64,000 bases of DNA. Origin: Bacillota bacterium (GTDB lineage: Bacteria; Bacillota; Clostridia; Oscillospirales; Ethanoligenentaceae). Where the stretch lies: NCBI GenBank assembly GCA_023391835.1, contig JAEWAE010000057.1, positions 3,892-67,891 of the forward strand, in the 5' to 3' direction. The first letter of the stretch is position 1, and each line of letters starts with the position of its first letter. Of this stretch, positions 40,788-51,635 are shown one piece after another. The translations under genes were made by a program, and so were the position numbers. Under the pieces are notes generated by a model, which was given only the letters and a program-made list of their open reading frames with translations, had not been told where the DNA came from and did not search any database.

Positions 40788-42719
40788 ATGGCAGTTGCCA
40801 AAATGGAACTGGTCAATATCGTGGGGCGGCTGAAGGATTTCGACCGCGTGGTGCGCACTTGCTGCATCAACGGGGATTTTCACCCCGAGCAGTCCTCGCA
40901 GGCACTGGAAAACATTGAGGATTTCGTGCCCATTGAGGCCAGCAACCCCTATGAAAAATCGCTTCAGCGGGCCGTCGACATCGCGGTGCATTCCGATGTC
41001 GCTCTGGAGTATCGCAAATTTGATAAGCTGGGCTTCACCGAGGAACAGCTCTGCCAGTATGTCGAAAAGGCCGGCGGAGAAATGGACACCCTCAACGGTC
41101 GTGTCAACGACGCGGCGCAGCAAAGTGCCCGCACCCGTCAGATTCTGACTTCGCTAGACCATCTGCAGGGGCTCGGCATCAATTTGGACGCCGTGTTCGG
41201 CTGCCAGAGCGTTGTATTCCGTTTCGGCAAGCTCCCGGTGGACGGGTATCTCAAGCTCGCCTCCGACCCGGAGGACGAACATCTGTTTTTCCCGATCGAG
41301 CAGGACGACCTGTATTACTGGGGCTTTTACGCCGACCGGCGCAGCCAGATCCAGGCGACGGACGAATTTTTCACCTCGCTCTATTTTGAGCGTATCGACC
41401 TGGTGGAGCAGGCCCACGGCACGCCGCAGGCGGCGCGGGAAAATCTGCAGCGCCTGCTGACACAGACCGAGTCGGATCTGGAAAAAGCACGGGAGGCTGT
41501 GCGCGACTATTGGAAAGAGAACCGGGAGCAGTTCCTGCGGGTCTATTCAAATCTGCGCTACCTGCACGATTCCTTCGATGTGCGCCGCTATGCTTCCAAA
41601 ATCGACGACAACTTCTATATTTTCGGATGGGTCACGGCGGAAGAAGTCCCTGCTTTTGAAAAGAAATTTGCGCATATTTCGAACGTGGACTGCATTGTGG
41701 AGCCCACCGAGGAGGCCGGCGACATCCAGCCGCCCACCAAGGTGGTCAACCGCCGATTCTTCAAACCATTCGAACTGCTGGTGGGCATGTATGGCCTGCC
41801 CGATTACAACGAGGTGGACCCGACGCCTTTCCTCGCGCTGACCTACATGCTGTTTTTCGGCATCATGTTCGGCGATCTGGGCCAGGGCGCCATCATATTC
41901 GCCGCGGGCCTGTTCCTGTGGCTCAAAAAGAAATTGCCGTTGGGCGGTATCATGTACCGTATCGGCATCGCGTCGATGATTTTCGGCACGCTTTACAACT
42001 CGGTCTTCGGCTACGAGAACGTGCTGCCCTTCACCGTGCTGCCGGTGCACCGCAACGACCCGACCACTACGATGGCAATGCTCGGCATCACCATCGGCCT
42101 GGGCGTACTGGTCATCGTCATCGGCATGATCATCAACGTGGTCAACGGGTTCCGTCAGAAGGACCCGGAAAAATCCATCTTCAGTTCCAACGGTCTGGCG
42201 GGGCTTATTTTCTATGTGTCGCTGCTGGCTCTGGGCGCGATGCTTTTCCTGGTCAAGGGGCTGCCGAAGGCCGTCGTGTATCTGATGCTCATCTTCCTCA
42301 TCGTGGTGCCGCTGCTGGCAATGTTCCTCAAGGAACCGCTGGGCAAGCTCATGCGCCACGAAAGCGACTGGAAGCCCAAGAGCGTGGGCGAATTCATCAT
42401 TTCCGGCTTTTTCGAATTGTTTGAAGAGCTGCTGTCTTTTCTCACCAACACCATCTCCTTCGTGAGAGTCGGGGCCTACATCCTCAGCCACGCAGGCATG
42501 ATGACCGCGTTCTTTGTGCTGGCCGGGCTCGCCGGCGGGCCGCTGCAGCCGGCGATTTATACCCTGGTCATGATTATCGGCAATGCCTTCGTGCTCGCTC
42601 TGGAAGGCCTCGTGGTGTTCATCCAGTGCATCCGTCTGGAATATTACGAGATATTCGGCAAATTCTACGACGGCGGCGGCAAGGTATTCCAGCCGCTGAC
42701 CATTCATTACGGCCAATGA
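40788..42719 (+). CDS. ntpI: V/A-type ATP synthase subunit I (membrane stator, a-subunit)
   Basis: A 643-residue subunit I: a soluble N-terminal half with coiled coils (residues about 1-330, including TQTESDLEKAREAVRDYWKENREQ) and a C-terminal half with seven to eight transmembrane helices. Essential arginine region SFVRVGAYILSHAGM near residues 560-575 should face the ring glutamate. Begins 37 bases after ntpC, with AAGGTGG. Length and layout match the family (about 640-660). Confidence 0.95.
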   Translation: MAVAKMELVNIVGRLKDFDRVVRTCCINGDFHPEQSSQALENIEDFVPIEASNPYEKSLQRAVDIAVHSDVALEYRKFDKLGFTEEQLCQYVEKAGGEMDTLNGRVNDAAQQSARTRQILTSLDHLQGLGINLDAVFGCQSVVFRFGKLPVDGYLKLASDPEDEHLFFPIEQDDLYYWGFYADRRSQIQATDEFFTSLYFERIDLVEQAHGTPQAARENLQRLLTQTESDLEKAREAVRDYWKENREQFLRVYSNLRYLHDSFDVRRYASKIDDNFYIFGWVTAEEVPAFEKKFAHISNVDCIVEPTEEAGDIQPPTKVVNRRFFKPFELLVGMYGLPDYNEVDPTPFLALTYMLFFGIMFGDLGQGAIIFAAGLFLWLKKKLPLGGIMYRIGIASMIFGTLYNSVFGYENVLPFTVLPVHRNDPTTTMAMLGITIGLGVLVIVIGMIINVVNGFRQKDPEKSIFSSNGLAGLIFYVSLLALGAMLFLVKGLPKAVVYLMLIFLIVVPLLAMFLKEPLGKLMRHESDWKPKSVGEFIISGFFELFEELLSFLTNTISFVRVGAYILSHAGMMTAFFVLAGLAGGPLQPAIYTLVMIIGNAFVLALEGLVVFIQCIRLEYYEIFGKFYDGGGKVFQPLTIHYGQ

Positions 42720-42809
42720 CGGCGGTCAATCCGGCCCATGCGTATGACCCGTCCCCTTCGCGGGGCGCTCATATATAAAAAAGTCAATGAATTAATTGGA
42801 GGAATTATC

Positions 42810-43238
42810 ATGCTGTATCTGTTTCCGCTCGTACTCATCGCCATCATCGCCATCCCGCTGGTGCTCGCCTATCGGCAGCGTGTCAATGGGAAAAGCAACA
42901 GCACCGTCAAGAGAACCTTGATTTTCAACGCGGCCGCTTTCGCGCTGGTGATTCTGGCCGCCATCATCGTGCCGTTCGGCGGCATGGCTTCCGCTGCGTC
43001 GGTTGACGCTTCCACTATTTCCATCGGCGGCGGCATGGCGTATCTCGCGGCGGCTCTGGCCACCGGTCTTTCCGGCATCGGCGGCGGCATTGCCGTGGCC
43101 AAGGGTGCGGCGGCGGCCATCGGCGCCATCACCGAGGACCCGAAGGTGTTCGGCCGTGCCATCCTGTTCGTGGGCCTGGGCGAAGGCATCGCGATCTACG
43201 GATTCGTCATCTCCGTCCTTCTGTGGATCAAATTCTAA
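42810..43238 (+). CDS. ntpK: V/A-type ATP synthase subunit K (membrane ring)
   Basis: A 142-residue proteolipid with four hydrophobic segments (about 2-20, 38-58, 72-98, 113-140). The ion-binding carboxylate is E125 in LFVGLGEGIAIYG. Only the last hairpin carries a carboxylate; the first segments look like a leader or signal helix and are not a clear duplicate of the second hairpin. The glutamine that accompanies Na+ binding in Enterococcus NtpK and in Na+ F-type rings is absent from the matching helix (GLSGIGGGIAVAKG), which argues weakly for H+. ATG 42810 follows GGAGG; an earlier start is unlikely. Confidence 0.92.
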   Translation: MLYLFPLVLIAIIAIPLVLAYRQRVNGKSNSTVKRTLIFNAAAFALVILAAIIVPFGGMASAASVDASTISIGGGMAYLAAALATGLSGIGGGIAVAKGAAAAIGAITEDPKVFGRAILFVGLGEGIAIYGFVISVLLWIKF

Positions 43239-43256
43239 GGAATCGGGGGAAGCCAG

Positions 43257-43565
43257 ATGCGCTTTTACCTCATCAGCGATAATATCGACACATATGTCGG
43301 CATGAGGCTGGCCGGCATCGAGGGCGTCGTAGTGCATGAAAAGAACGAAGTCCGGGATGCGCTGGCGGGCGCGATGGAAAACAAGGATATCGGGATCATC
43401 CTGATCACCGAAAAGCTGGTCAACCTGACCCCGGACCTTGTCTATGACCTGAAGCTCAACCGGAAACGGCCTCTGATTGTGGAAATCCCCGACAGGCACG
43501 GTTCCGGCAGAGCAAAGGACTCCATCACCCGCTATGTCCGAGAGGCCATCGGAGTAAAGATTTGA
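43257..43565 (+). CDS. ntpF: V/A-type ATP synthase subunit F
   Basis: A 102-residue central-stalk subunit F with the Rossmann-like fold: FYLISDNIDTYVGMRLAGIEGVVVHEK, GIILITEKLV, and RPLIVEIPDRHGSG. In E. hirae and Thermus it binds the top of subunit D. ATG with GGGGAAG, 18 bases after ntpK. Position and size are typical. Confidence 0.93.
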   Translation: MRFYLISDNIDTYVGMRLAGIEGVVVHEKNEVRDALAGAMENKDIGIILITEKLVNLTPDLVYDLKLNRKRPLIVEIPDRHGSGRAKDSITRYVREAIGVKI

Positions 43566-43575
43566 GGTGTGCTTG

Positions 43576-44175
43576 ATGTCCCAGCCGGAAAAGAAACTCG
43601 ATAAGTTCAGCTCGGCCGTTCTGCGGGACGCACAGGAAGAGCGGGAAAAAATTCTCAAAGAGATTGAAGAGTACCGCAAAACGCAGATGGAAAAGGCCGA
43701 GGAAGAAATTCTGCACGAAGCCTATATCATGATCCAGAACGAGATCGCCGCGATGAAAAACAAGCAAAGCCGCGAGGTTTCTCTCGCCGAGCTGGAGGGG
43801 CGGCGCAAGCTGCTCCAGCAGCGCGAGGCGATTTCCGATAAGGTGTTCGCCCAGACGGCGCAGCGCCTGCTGGATTTTACCCGGACGGAGGATTACGTCC
43901 GGTATCTATGCGACCGGGTACGCGAGTGCGTCGCGCAGCTGCCCGATGCGCCGCTGGTCATCCGTCTGAAAAAAGACGACATGAAGCTGGCCGACCAGGT
44001 CGTAGCGGCAAGCGGCCGGCAGGCCACGGTGGAAGAAACCGCCGACATTGCCATCGGTGGATTCGTGCTACTCAGTTCCCAGGCGGGTCTGATGGCGGAC
44101 GAAACCATCGACCGGAAACTCAGCGGCCAGCGGGACTGGTTCGCGGCGGCATCCGGGCTTACCCTCGGGCTGTAA
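43576..44175 (+). CDS. ntpE: V/A-type ATP synthase subunit E (peripheral stalk)
   Basis: A 199-residue subunit E with a long N-terminal coiled coil (DKFSSAVLRDAQEEREKILKEIEEYRKTQMEKAEEEI...) and a globular C-terminal domain (GGFVLLSSQAGLMADETIDRKL). It pairs with the G/H-like subunit to form the peripheral stalk. ATG 43576 follows GAGGTG; a GTG three codons earlier is less likely. It begins 10 bases after ntpF. Confidence 0.92.
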   Translation: MSQPEKKLDKFSSAVLRDAQEEREKILKEIEEYRKTQMEKAEEEILHEAYIMIQNEIAAMKNKQSREVSLAELEGRRKLLQQREAISDKVFAQTAQRLLDFTRTEDYVRYLCDRVRECVAQLPDAPLVIRLKKDDMKLADQVVAASGRQATVEETADIAIGGFVLLSSQAGLMADETIDRKLSGQRDWFAAASGLTLGL

Positions 44176-44224
44176 GGCGGGGGTGCCCGACGTTCGGCCG
44201 GGCGGATATCCCCAAAGGCTATGC

Positions 44225-44250
44225 TTGAAAGCTTGACTCTTTCAAACCCG
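44225..44250 (+). promoter_or_regulatory. Intercistronic hairpin between ntpE and ntpA
   Basis: TTGAAAG/CTTTCAA hairpin (7 bp, 7-base loop) whose 3' arm lies in the motif TTTCAAACCCG (44240-44250). The same 11-mer ends the hairpin after ntpB. No T-run, so not a terminator. The ntpE-ntpA gap is unusually long (152 bases) for this operon. Confidence 0.6.
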
Positions 44251-44327
44251 GAATTTGTGCCTTCGGACCCTGTCCGGATTCCGATGAACCGGAAGCGCGC
44301 AATTTCCCGAAAGGAATGGTCATTAAA

Positions 44328-46091
<1,764 letters not shown>

Positions 46092-46128
46092 CGGTTATCC
46101 GCGCGCCTAAAAAGGAGCATATGGTAGT

Positions 46129-47529
46129 ATGAGTCTTGAATATGTAGGCCTTAAGGAGATCAACGGCCCGCTGATTGTGCTCGACCACGTCAAGGACGCC
46201 GCCTATGAGGAAATGGTGGACATCGTTCTGGACGACGGCAGCCATCGCACCGGCCGTGTGGTGCAGATCGAGGGCGACAGAGCCATCATCCAGGTTTTCG
46301 AAGGCACCCGCGGCATCGGTCTGACCAACACCCAGACCAGCTTTCAGGGCCGCCCGATGGAAATCGCGCTGTCGAAGGAAGTGCTGGGCCGCATTTTTGA
46401 CGGCGCCGGTCGGCCAATTGACGGACTGGGCGAAATCTTCCCCGAAGAACGCCGCGACATCAACGGCAGCCCGATCAACCCGGTCTCCCGCGTATATCCC
46501 CGCAACTATATCCACACGGGCATTTCCTCCATTGACGCCCTGATGACCCTGATCCGTGGCCAGAAGCTGCCGATCTTCTCGGGTTCCGGCCTGCCCCATA
46601 ATGAGCTGGCCGTGCAGATCGTGCGTCAGGCGCAGATCGCCTCAAACGACGGGAGTGAATTCGCCATCGTCTTTGCCGCCATGGGCGTCAAGAACGACGT
46701 GGCCGACTATTTCCGCCGCTCGTTTGAGGAATCCGGCGTGCTGCAGCGCGTGGTCATGTTCCTCAACCTTGCCAATGACCCGATCATCGAGCGGATCGTC
46801 ACCCCGCGCTGCGCGCTGACGGTGGCGGAATACCTCGCGTTCCAGCAAAACATGCACATCCTGGTCATTATGACGGATATGACCTCTTACGCCGAGGCGC
46901 TGCGTGAATTCTCCTCCTCGAAGGGCGAGATTCCGGGGCGGAAAGGATTCCCCGGCTATCTGTATTCCGACTTGGCCTCAATCTATGAGCGGGCCGGCAT
47001 GATTAAGGGCAAAGGCGGCTCCGTGACACAGATCCCGGTGCTGACAATGCCCAACGACGACATTACCCACCCCATCCCTGACCTGACCGGCTACATCACC
47101 GAGGGTCAGATCGTGCTCGACCGCAATCTGGATCAGACGGGCATTTATCCGCCTATCGGCATCCTGCCGTCGCTTTCCCGTTTGATGAAGGACGGCATCG
47201 GCGAGGGCTTCACCCGGGCCGACCATTCGGTCGTCTCGAACCAGCTCTTCGCTTCTTACGCGAAGGTGCAGGACGCCCGGTCGCTGGCGTCGGTCATCGG
47301 CGAAGAGGAACTTTCCGACATCGACAAGAAGTATCTGGAATTCGGACGCAAGTTTGAAAAATACTTCATCGCACAGGGCGCCAACGAGAACCGCTCGATG
47401 GAATACACGCTGGATCTTGGCTGGAAACTGCTGGCCCTGCTGCCCCGTGAGGAGCTGGACCGTGTCGACCCGGCCATGCTCGACAAATATTACAAGCCTG
47501 AGAACGCCGAGGAATTCAAGGGGGAATAA
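46129..47529 (+). CDS. ntpB: V/A-type ATP synthase subunit B
   Basis: Non-catalytic subunit B, 466 residues. The position of the P-loop is filled by [11 protein letters not shown], lacking GKT, as expected. Characteristic motifs are [37 protein letters not shown], contributing the arginine finger, and [33 protein letters not shown] lies 10 bases before the ATG, 37 bases after ntpA. The stop codon is directly followed by a hairpin. Confidence 0.97.
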   Translation: MSLEYVGLKEINGPLIVLDHVKDAAYEEMVDIVLDDGSHRTGRVVQIEGDRAIIQVFEGTRGIGLTNTQTSFQGRPMEIALSKEVLGRIFDGAGRPIDGLGEIFPEERRDINGSPINPVSRVYPRNYIHTGISSIDALMTLIRGQKLPIFSGSGLPHNELAVQIVRQAQIASNDGSEFAIVFAAMGVKNDVADYFRRSFEESGVLQRVVMFLNLANDPIIERIVTPRCALTVAEYLAFQQNMHILVIMTDMTSYAEALREFSSSKGEIPGRKGFPGYLYSDLASIYERAGMIKGKGGSVTQIPVLTMPNDDITHPIPDLTGYITEGQIVLDRNLDQTGIYPPIGILPSLSRLMKDGIGEGFTRADHSVVSNQLFASYAKVQDARSLASVIGEEELSDIDKKYLEFGRKFEKYFIAQGANENRSMEYTLDLGWKLLALLPREELDRVDPAMLDKYYKPENAEEFKGE

Positions 47530-47555
47530 GGTTTGGAAAACTTTTTTCAAACCCG
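47530..47555 (+). promoter_or_regulatory. Intercistronic hairpin after ntpB
   Basis: GGTTTGGAA/TTTCAAACC hairpin beginning at the base after the ntpB stop, containing TTTCAAACCCG (47545-47555), the same 11-mer as before ntpA. No T-run follows. Candidate RNA processing or stabilising element; function inferred. Confidence 0.6.
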
Positions 47556-47658
47556 ACCGGCCCGGCGTCCCCGGAACACACGGCCAGAAAAGCGGGGGCG
47601 TAAAGTCTGAGAGGCGGCGCCTTTCAGGCCCACCCTCTGCGAAAGGATGGTCACAACT

Positions 47659-48312
47659 ATGGCAGAAACCGTATTCCCCACAAAAGGCAACCTGATCGCC
47701 CTTAAGCGTTCCCTTGCGCTGGCGCGGCTCGGCTACGACCTGCTCGACCGCAAGCGCAATATCCTGATCCGGGAAATGATGGGCCTCATCGACACCGCGA
47801 GCAAGGTGCAGGGGCAGATCAACGACACCTATGCGCGGGCCTATCAGGCGCTGCAGCAAGCGAACATCACGCTGGGCATTATCGAAGACATCGCCCGTTC
47901 GATGCCCATTGAGAACGGCGTGAACGTCTCTTCCCGCAGTGTCATGGGGGTGGAAATCCCCATCGTCACGATGGAAGACACTCCGCCCGAGCCGTATTAC
48001 AATTTCAGCTCATCCAACTCCATGCTGGATGACGCGTATCTCTCATTTTATCGTGTCAAGAAGCTGACCGCCGTGCTGGCGGAAATCGAAAACAGCGTCT
48101 ATCGCCTGGCCAACGCCATCAAAAAAACCCAGCGACGGGCCAACGCCCTAAAGAACATCATTATCCCCCGCTTTGAGGCCAATGTGAAATTCATCACCGA
48201 AGCGCTGGATGAAAAGGATCGGGAAGATTTTTCCCGTCTGAAGGTAATACGCCGGGTCAAGGACCGCAAACGCGAAGAGGCGGAAGCGGAAAACGGCGCC
48301 CGCGAGGCGTGA
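47659..48312 (+). CDS. ntpD: V/A-type ATP synthase subunit D (central stalk)
   Basis: A 217-residue subunit D (gamma-like), with the two long helices of the central rotor: PTKGNLIALKRSLALARLGYDLLDRKRNILIREMM at the N-terminus and TQRRANALKNIIIPRFEANVKFITEALDEKDREDFSRLKVIRRVKDRK at the C-terminus, the family signature. ATG 47659 is 11 bases after GAAAGGA; an ATG four codons earlier overlaps that site. Last gene of the operon; an intrinsic terminator begins at its stop codon. Confidence 0.95.
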   Translation: MAETVFPTKGNLIALKRSLALARLGYDLLDRKRNILIREMMGLIDTASKVQGQINDTYARAYQALQQANITLGIIEDIARSMPIENGVNVSSRSVMGVEIPIVTMEDTPPEPYYNFSSSNSMLDDAYLSFYRVKKLTAVLAEIENSVYRLANAIKKTQRRANALKNIIIPRFEANVKFITEALDEKDREDFSRLKVIRRVKDRKREEAEAENGAREA

Positions 48313-48352
48313 AAAAACAGATTTGCAGTTTATCTGCAAATCTGTTTTTTTT
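48312..48352 (+). terminator. V/A-ATPase operon terminator
   Basis: CAGATTTGCAG/CTGCAAATCTG stem, 5-base loop, with A6 before and T8 after. Strong on the plus strand and nearly bidirectional. Confidence 0.95.
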
Positions 48353-48530
48353 CGTATAACCGGCCGGAAAACGCATACACTAAGTCAATGCCGATTGCAG
48401 ATGCGGTGCCCGCATATTATCGGCCGCAGCGGAAATACTACGGGGGAAAGCAGAGATACGACTGCTCACACGTCGGCCGGCCGCTGTTGCCGCCGGCCGC
48501 CGGATGCGATAGGATAAGGAGTGATTCGAC

Positions 48531-48746
48531 ATGCTGGACCGATTGTCATTGATTTTAGTCATTATCGGCGCTCTGGACTGGGGCAGCATCGGGCTTTTCA
48601 AATTCGACGTCATTGCCTGGGCCTTCGGCGGTCAGGGTGCGGCGGTCAGCCGTATTCTTTACACCCTGGTGGCCATTGCCGGCATCTGGTGCATATCTCT
48701 GCTTTTCCGCGAACGGGAAATTGTGGAATCCAAGCACACCTCGTGA
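48531..48746 (+). CDS. DUF378 family small membrane protein
   Basis: A 71-residue protein of the DUF378 (YuzA-like) family: two transmembrane helices (LILVIIGALDWGSIGLF and VSRILYTLVAIAGIWCISLLF) joined by FDVIAWAFGG, with the conserved ALDWGSIGLF. ATG preceded by AAGGAG. It stands alone between the V/A-ATPase operon terminator and another terminator. Function unknown; homologues are frequent in spore-formers. Confidence 0.88.
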   Translation: MLDRLSLILVIIGALDWGSIGLFKFDVIAWAFGGQGAAVSRILYTLVAIAGIWCISLLFREREIVESKHTS

Positions 48747-48760
48747 CCGCGGGCATGTAA

Positions 48761-48800
48761 AAAAGAAGGAGTCCTGCCTTTGGGCGGGGCTCCTTCTTTT
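48761..48800. terminator. Bidirectional terminator between DUF378 gene and ackA
   Basis: AAAAGAAGGAG/CTCCTTCTTTT arms with an inner CCTGCC/GGGCGG pairing, serving the two convergent genes. Confidence 0.9.
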
Positions 48801-48818
48801 AACTGCGTGCAAACACGC

Positions 48819-50030
48819 TTATTTTTTCAGCGTGGTGACGATATTGCGGGTATCCACCGCAATCATATACTCCTCGTCGGTGGGGATGACCCAGGTGTGC
48901 ACACCGGCGCCGGCGCGGGAAATCTCGCCTTCCTTGCCGTGGACCATCGCCTCGTTGAGAGCGGGGTCGATGTCGATGCCCATATACTGCATGTTGTCGC
49001 AGACGTTGTGGCGCATGCCCACGTCGTTTTCACCAATGCCGCCGGTGAAGACCAGCGCGTCGATGCCGCCCATGGCCGCGGCGTAAGCACCGACATACTT
49101 TTTGATCTGATAGTGCTCGATGTCGAGGGAAAGCTGCGCCAGCTTGTCTTTTTTATCCGCCGCATCCTCCACGTCGCGCACGTCACTGGAAATTTTGGAG
49201 ATGCCGAGGAAGCCCGATTCCTTGTTGAGCAGCTTTTCCATCTGCTCGGCGGAAAGGTGCTCGTTCTGCATCAGGAAAGTCACGACGGAGGGGTCGAGGT
49301 CACCGCTGCGGGTACCCATGATGATGCCGCCCAGCGGGGTGAAGCCCATGCTGGTGTCGACCACCTTGCCGTGGTCGACGGCCGTGATGGAGGAGCCGTT
49401 GCCCAGGTGGCAGGTGACGATGCGCAGCTCGTCGGGCCGCTTGCCCATCAGTTCCGCACAGCGCAGACTGACATAGCGATGCGAGGTGCCGTGGGCGCCG
49501 TACCGGCGGAGCTTGTACTTTTCGTAATACTTATAGGGGATGCCGAAAATATACGCCTTGGGGGGCATGGTGTGATGGAACGCCGTGTCGAAAACCATGA
49601 CGTTGGGCACATCCTTGCCCAGCACGCCGGGGCACTCGTTGATCACAGCCAGTGCCGCCGGGTTGTGCAGAGGCGCAAAATTGATGACCTCGGAAAAATC
49701 CTTCAGCACCTGATCGGTGACCAGCACGGACTCGGAAAACCGGTCGCCGCCGTTGACGATGCGGTGGCCCACGGCGTCGATTTCCTTAACGCTGGAAATA
49801 ACCGCGCCCTCACCCTTGGTGAGCACGTCGATGACCGTCCGGAATGCGGCGGAATGGCTGGGCAGCGCGCGCCTGTCGGCAATCTTGCGCCCGTCGGCCG
49901 TCTTATGGGTGAATTTGCCGTCAATGCCGATCCGCTCGCAGTTGCCTTTGGCCAGGACATGTTTCTTCTCAATATCAATCAGCTGATATTTCAGAGAGGA
50001 ACTGCCCGCGTTAATTACAAGTATATTCAT
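48819..50030 (-). CDS. ackA: Acetate kinase
   Basis: Interconverts acetate + ATP and acetyl phosphate + ADP; 403 residues. ASKHA-family signatures: NAGSSSLKYQL (N-terminal), FDTAFHHTMP, GAHGTSHRYVS with the catalytic arginine/histidine region, HLGNGSSI, TRSGDLDPS and FTGGIGEN. ATG 50030 follows GGGAGGTC; the frame upstream is open but unlike the family. pta is not adjacent; tmcAL is divergently transcribed next to it, an arrangement related to the ackA/pta-tmcAL neighbourhoods of other Clostridia. Confidence 0.97.
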   Translation of the reverse strand: MNILVINAGSSSLKYQLIDIEKKHVLAKGNCERIGIDGKFTHKTADGRKIADRRALPSHSAAFRTVIDVLTKGEGAVISSVKEIDAVGHRIVNGGDRFSESVLVTDQVLKDFSEVINFAPLHNPAALAVINECPGVLGKDVPNVMVFDTAFHHTMPPKAYIFGIPYKYYEKYKLRRYGAHGTSHRYVSLRCAELMGKRPDELRIVTCHLGNGSSITAVDHGKVVDTSMGFTPLGGIIMGTRSGDLDPSVVTFLMQNEHLSAEQMEKLLNKESGFLGISKISSDVRDVEDAADKKDKLAQLSLDIEHYQIKKYVGAYAAAMGGIDALVFTGGIGENDVGMRHNVCDNMQYMGIDIDPALNEAMVHGKEGEISRAGAGVHTWVIPTDEEYMIAVDTRNIVTTLKK

Positions 50031-50174
50031 GCTTTGACCTCCCGAAAATGACGTTTGCCGGGGCCGCCAAGCGCCCGCAAAGCAAAACAAGGCCGCCCAC
50101 GCCGTTGCCCGCCATTCCTGCCCCAACAGGCAGCGGTACCGCAACCGGCATGTTCGTCCCATTACAACATTCTT

Positions 50175-50203
50175 ATTATAGAATGCGGCGGGCTTGATTG
50201 CAA
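50175..50203 (-). promoter_or_regulatory. ackA promoter
   Basis: Minus strand -35 TTGCAA, 17-base spacer, -10 TATAAT; leader of about 140 nt. Confidence 0.8.
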
Positions 50204-50304
50204 GATTTCTGCGCATATTATCCGATAATTCCCGAATTTTCGGCCAAGGCACCAATAAGCTGCCCGGAAAGGCCGCTATTTTTCATGCCAGCGCAAAATA
50301 TCGC

Positions 50305-50333
50305 TTGCCCACGGGCCGCATATCGGGTATGAT
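50305..50333 (+). promoter_or_regulatory. tmcAL promoter
   Basis: -35 TTGCCC, 17-base spacer, -10 TATGAT. With the ackA promoter it accounts for the 344-base gap at 50031-50374. Confidence 0.65.
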
Positions 50334-50374
50334 GGGAGGGAAATTCGATCGGCGGCCGAAGGAGGCGCAGTTGC

Positions 50375-51619
50375 ATGAAGACGGCAGGCATCGTGGCGGA
50401 ATACAACCCCTTTCACAACGGGCATGCCTATCAGATCGCACAGACCCGGCAGGCCGGCTGCACCCATGTGGTGGCGGTGATGGGCGGGTATTTCACCCAG
50501 CGCGGCGAAGGCGCCCTGATGGGGCCGGCGGCGCGGTGCGAAGCGGCCCTGCGGGGCGGGGCCGACCTGGTGCTCGAGCTGCCGCTGCCGTGGGCGGCCG
50601 CTTCGGCGGAAACCTTCGCCAGGGGGGCGGTGAGCCTGCTCGACGCGCTGGGTTGTGTCGACGTGCTCAGCTTCGGCAGCGAGAGTGGCGACATCCGCAC
50701 GCTGACGGCCGCCGCGGAGGAGCTTGCCCGGCTTGACGGCAGCGCCCGTCTGCATCGTGCGCTGCAGGCGGGCGTATCTTTCCCCCGCGCGCGGGAGGAA
50801 GCCCTCGCCGGCCGGCTGGACGACCCGGAGCTGCTGCGGCGGCCCAACGATATCCTCGCGCTGGAATATCTGGGGGCGCTGCGGCGCCTCTCTTCCCCTA
50901 TGCGGCCCATGGCCGTGCGGCGGGTCGGTGCCGGGCACGACTCGTGCCGCACGGCCTCCGGCTTCGCCTCCGCCTCCCGCATCCGCACCCTGCTGACCGG
51001 CGGCGCCTTTGACGGGGCCGCCCGCTTTTTGCCGGCGGGAAGCCTCGCCGTCTGCCGGCGGGAATGGGCGGCCGGGCGGGCGCCTTTCCTGCCCGCGGCG
51101 GCCGAGCCGCTGGTGCTGGCCCAGCTGCGGCGTATGGGCCCGGAGGATTTCGCCCGGCTGCCCGACGTAAGCGAGGGGCTGGAAAACCGGCTTTTCCGGG
51201 CGGTGCAGTCGGCCGTCGCGCTGCCGGAGCTCTATGCCGCCGTCAAGACCAAGCGTTACACGCTGTCGCGGGTGCGGCGGGTCGTGCTGGCCGCCTTCCT
51301 GGGGCTGCCCGGCGGCCTGACGGCACAGAGGCCCCCCTATCTGCGTGTGCTGGGGCTCAACCCGCGCGGAGCGGAAATTTTACGGGCGGCGCGGCCCGCG
51401 CTGCCGCTTATCAGCCGCCACGCCGATACGGCCGGGCTGGACGACCGGGGGCGGACGGTTGACGCGTTGGAATGCCGCGCCGCCGACTTGTACGGTCTGT
51501 GTCTGCCGCGGCGGCAGCCCTGCGGTGCCCGGCAGCGGATGAGCCCTCTTTTCGTACCCGGGGAATTGGCAGGAAATATTGAAAATGCCGGGCGGATAGG
51601 ATACAATAAGGATAATTGA
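50375..51619 (+). CDS. tmcAL: tRNA(Met) cytidine acetate ligase TmcAL
   Basis: A 414-residue HIGH-type nucleotidyltransferase that acetylates the wobble cytidine of elongator tRNA-Met using acetate and ATP. The nucleotide-binding motif GIVAEYNPFHNGH (5-17) and downstream blocks MGGYFTQRGEGAL, LELPLPWAAASAE, PNDILALEYL and SASRIRTLL match the YlbM/TmcAL family. ATG after GAAGGAGG. Divergent from ackA; acetate is a substrate of both enzymes, which may explain the proximity. The C-terminal part is GC-rich and Arg/Ala-biased. Confidence 0.92.
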   Translation: MKTAGIVAEYNPFHNGHAYQIAQTRQAGCTHVVAVMGGYFTQRGEGALMGPAARCEAALRGGADLVLELPLPWAAASAETFARGAVSLLDALGCVDVLSFGSESGDIRTLTAAAEELARLDGSARLHRALQAGVSFPRAREEALAGRLDDPELLRRPNDILALEYLGALRRLSSPMRPMAVRRVGAGHDSCRTASGFASASRIRTLLTGGAFDGAARFLPAGSLAVCRREWAAGRAPFLPAAAEPLVLAQLRRMGPEDFARLPDVSEGLENRLFRAVQSAVALPELYAAVKTKRYTLSRVRRVVLAAFLGLPGGLTAQRPPYLRVLGLNPRGAEILRAARPALPLISRHADTAGLDDRGRTVDALECRAADLYGLCLPRRQPCGARQRMSPLFVPGELAGNIENAGRIGYNKDN

Positions 51620-51635
51620 TAAAGGGGTGGTCTGC

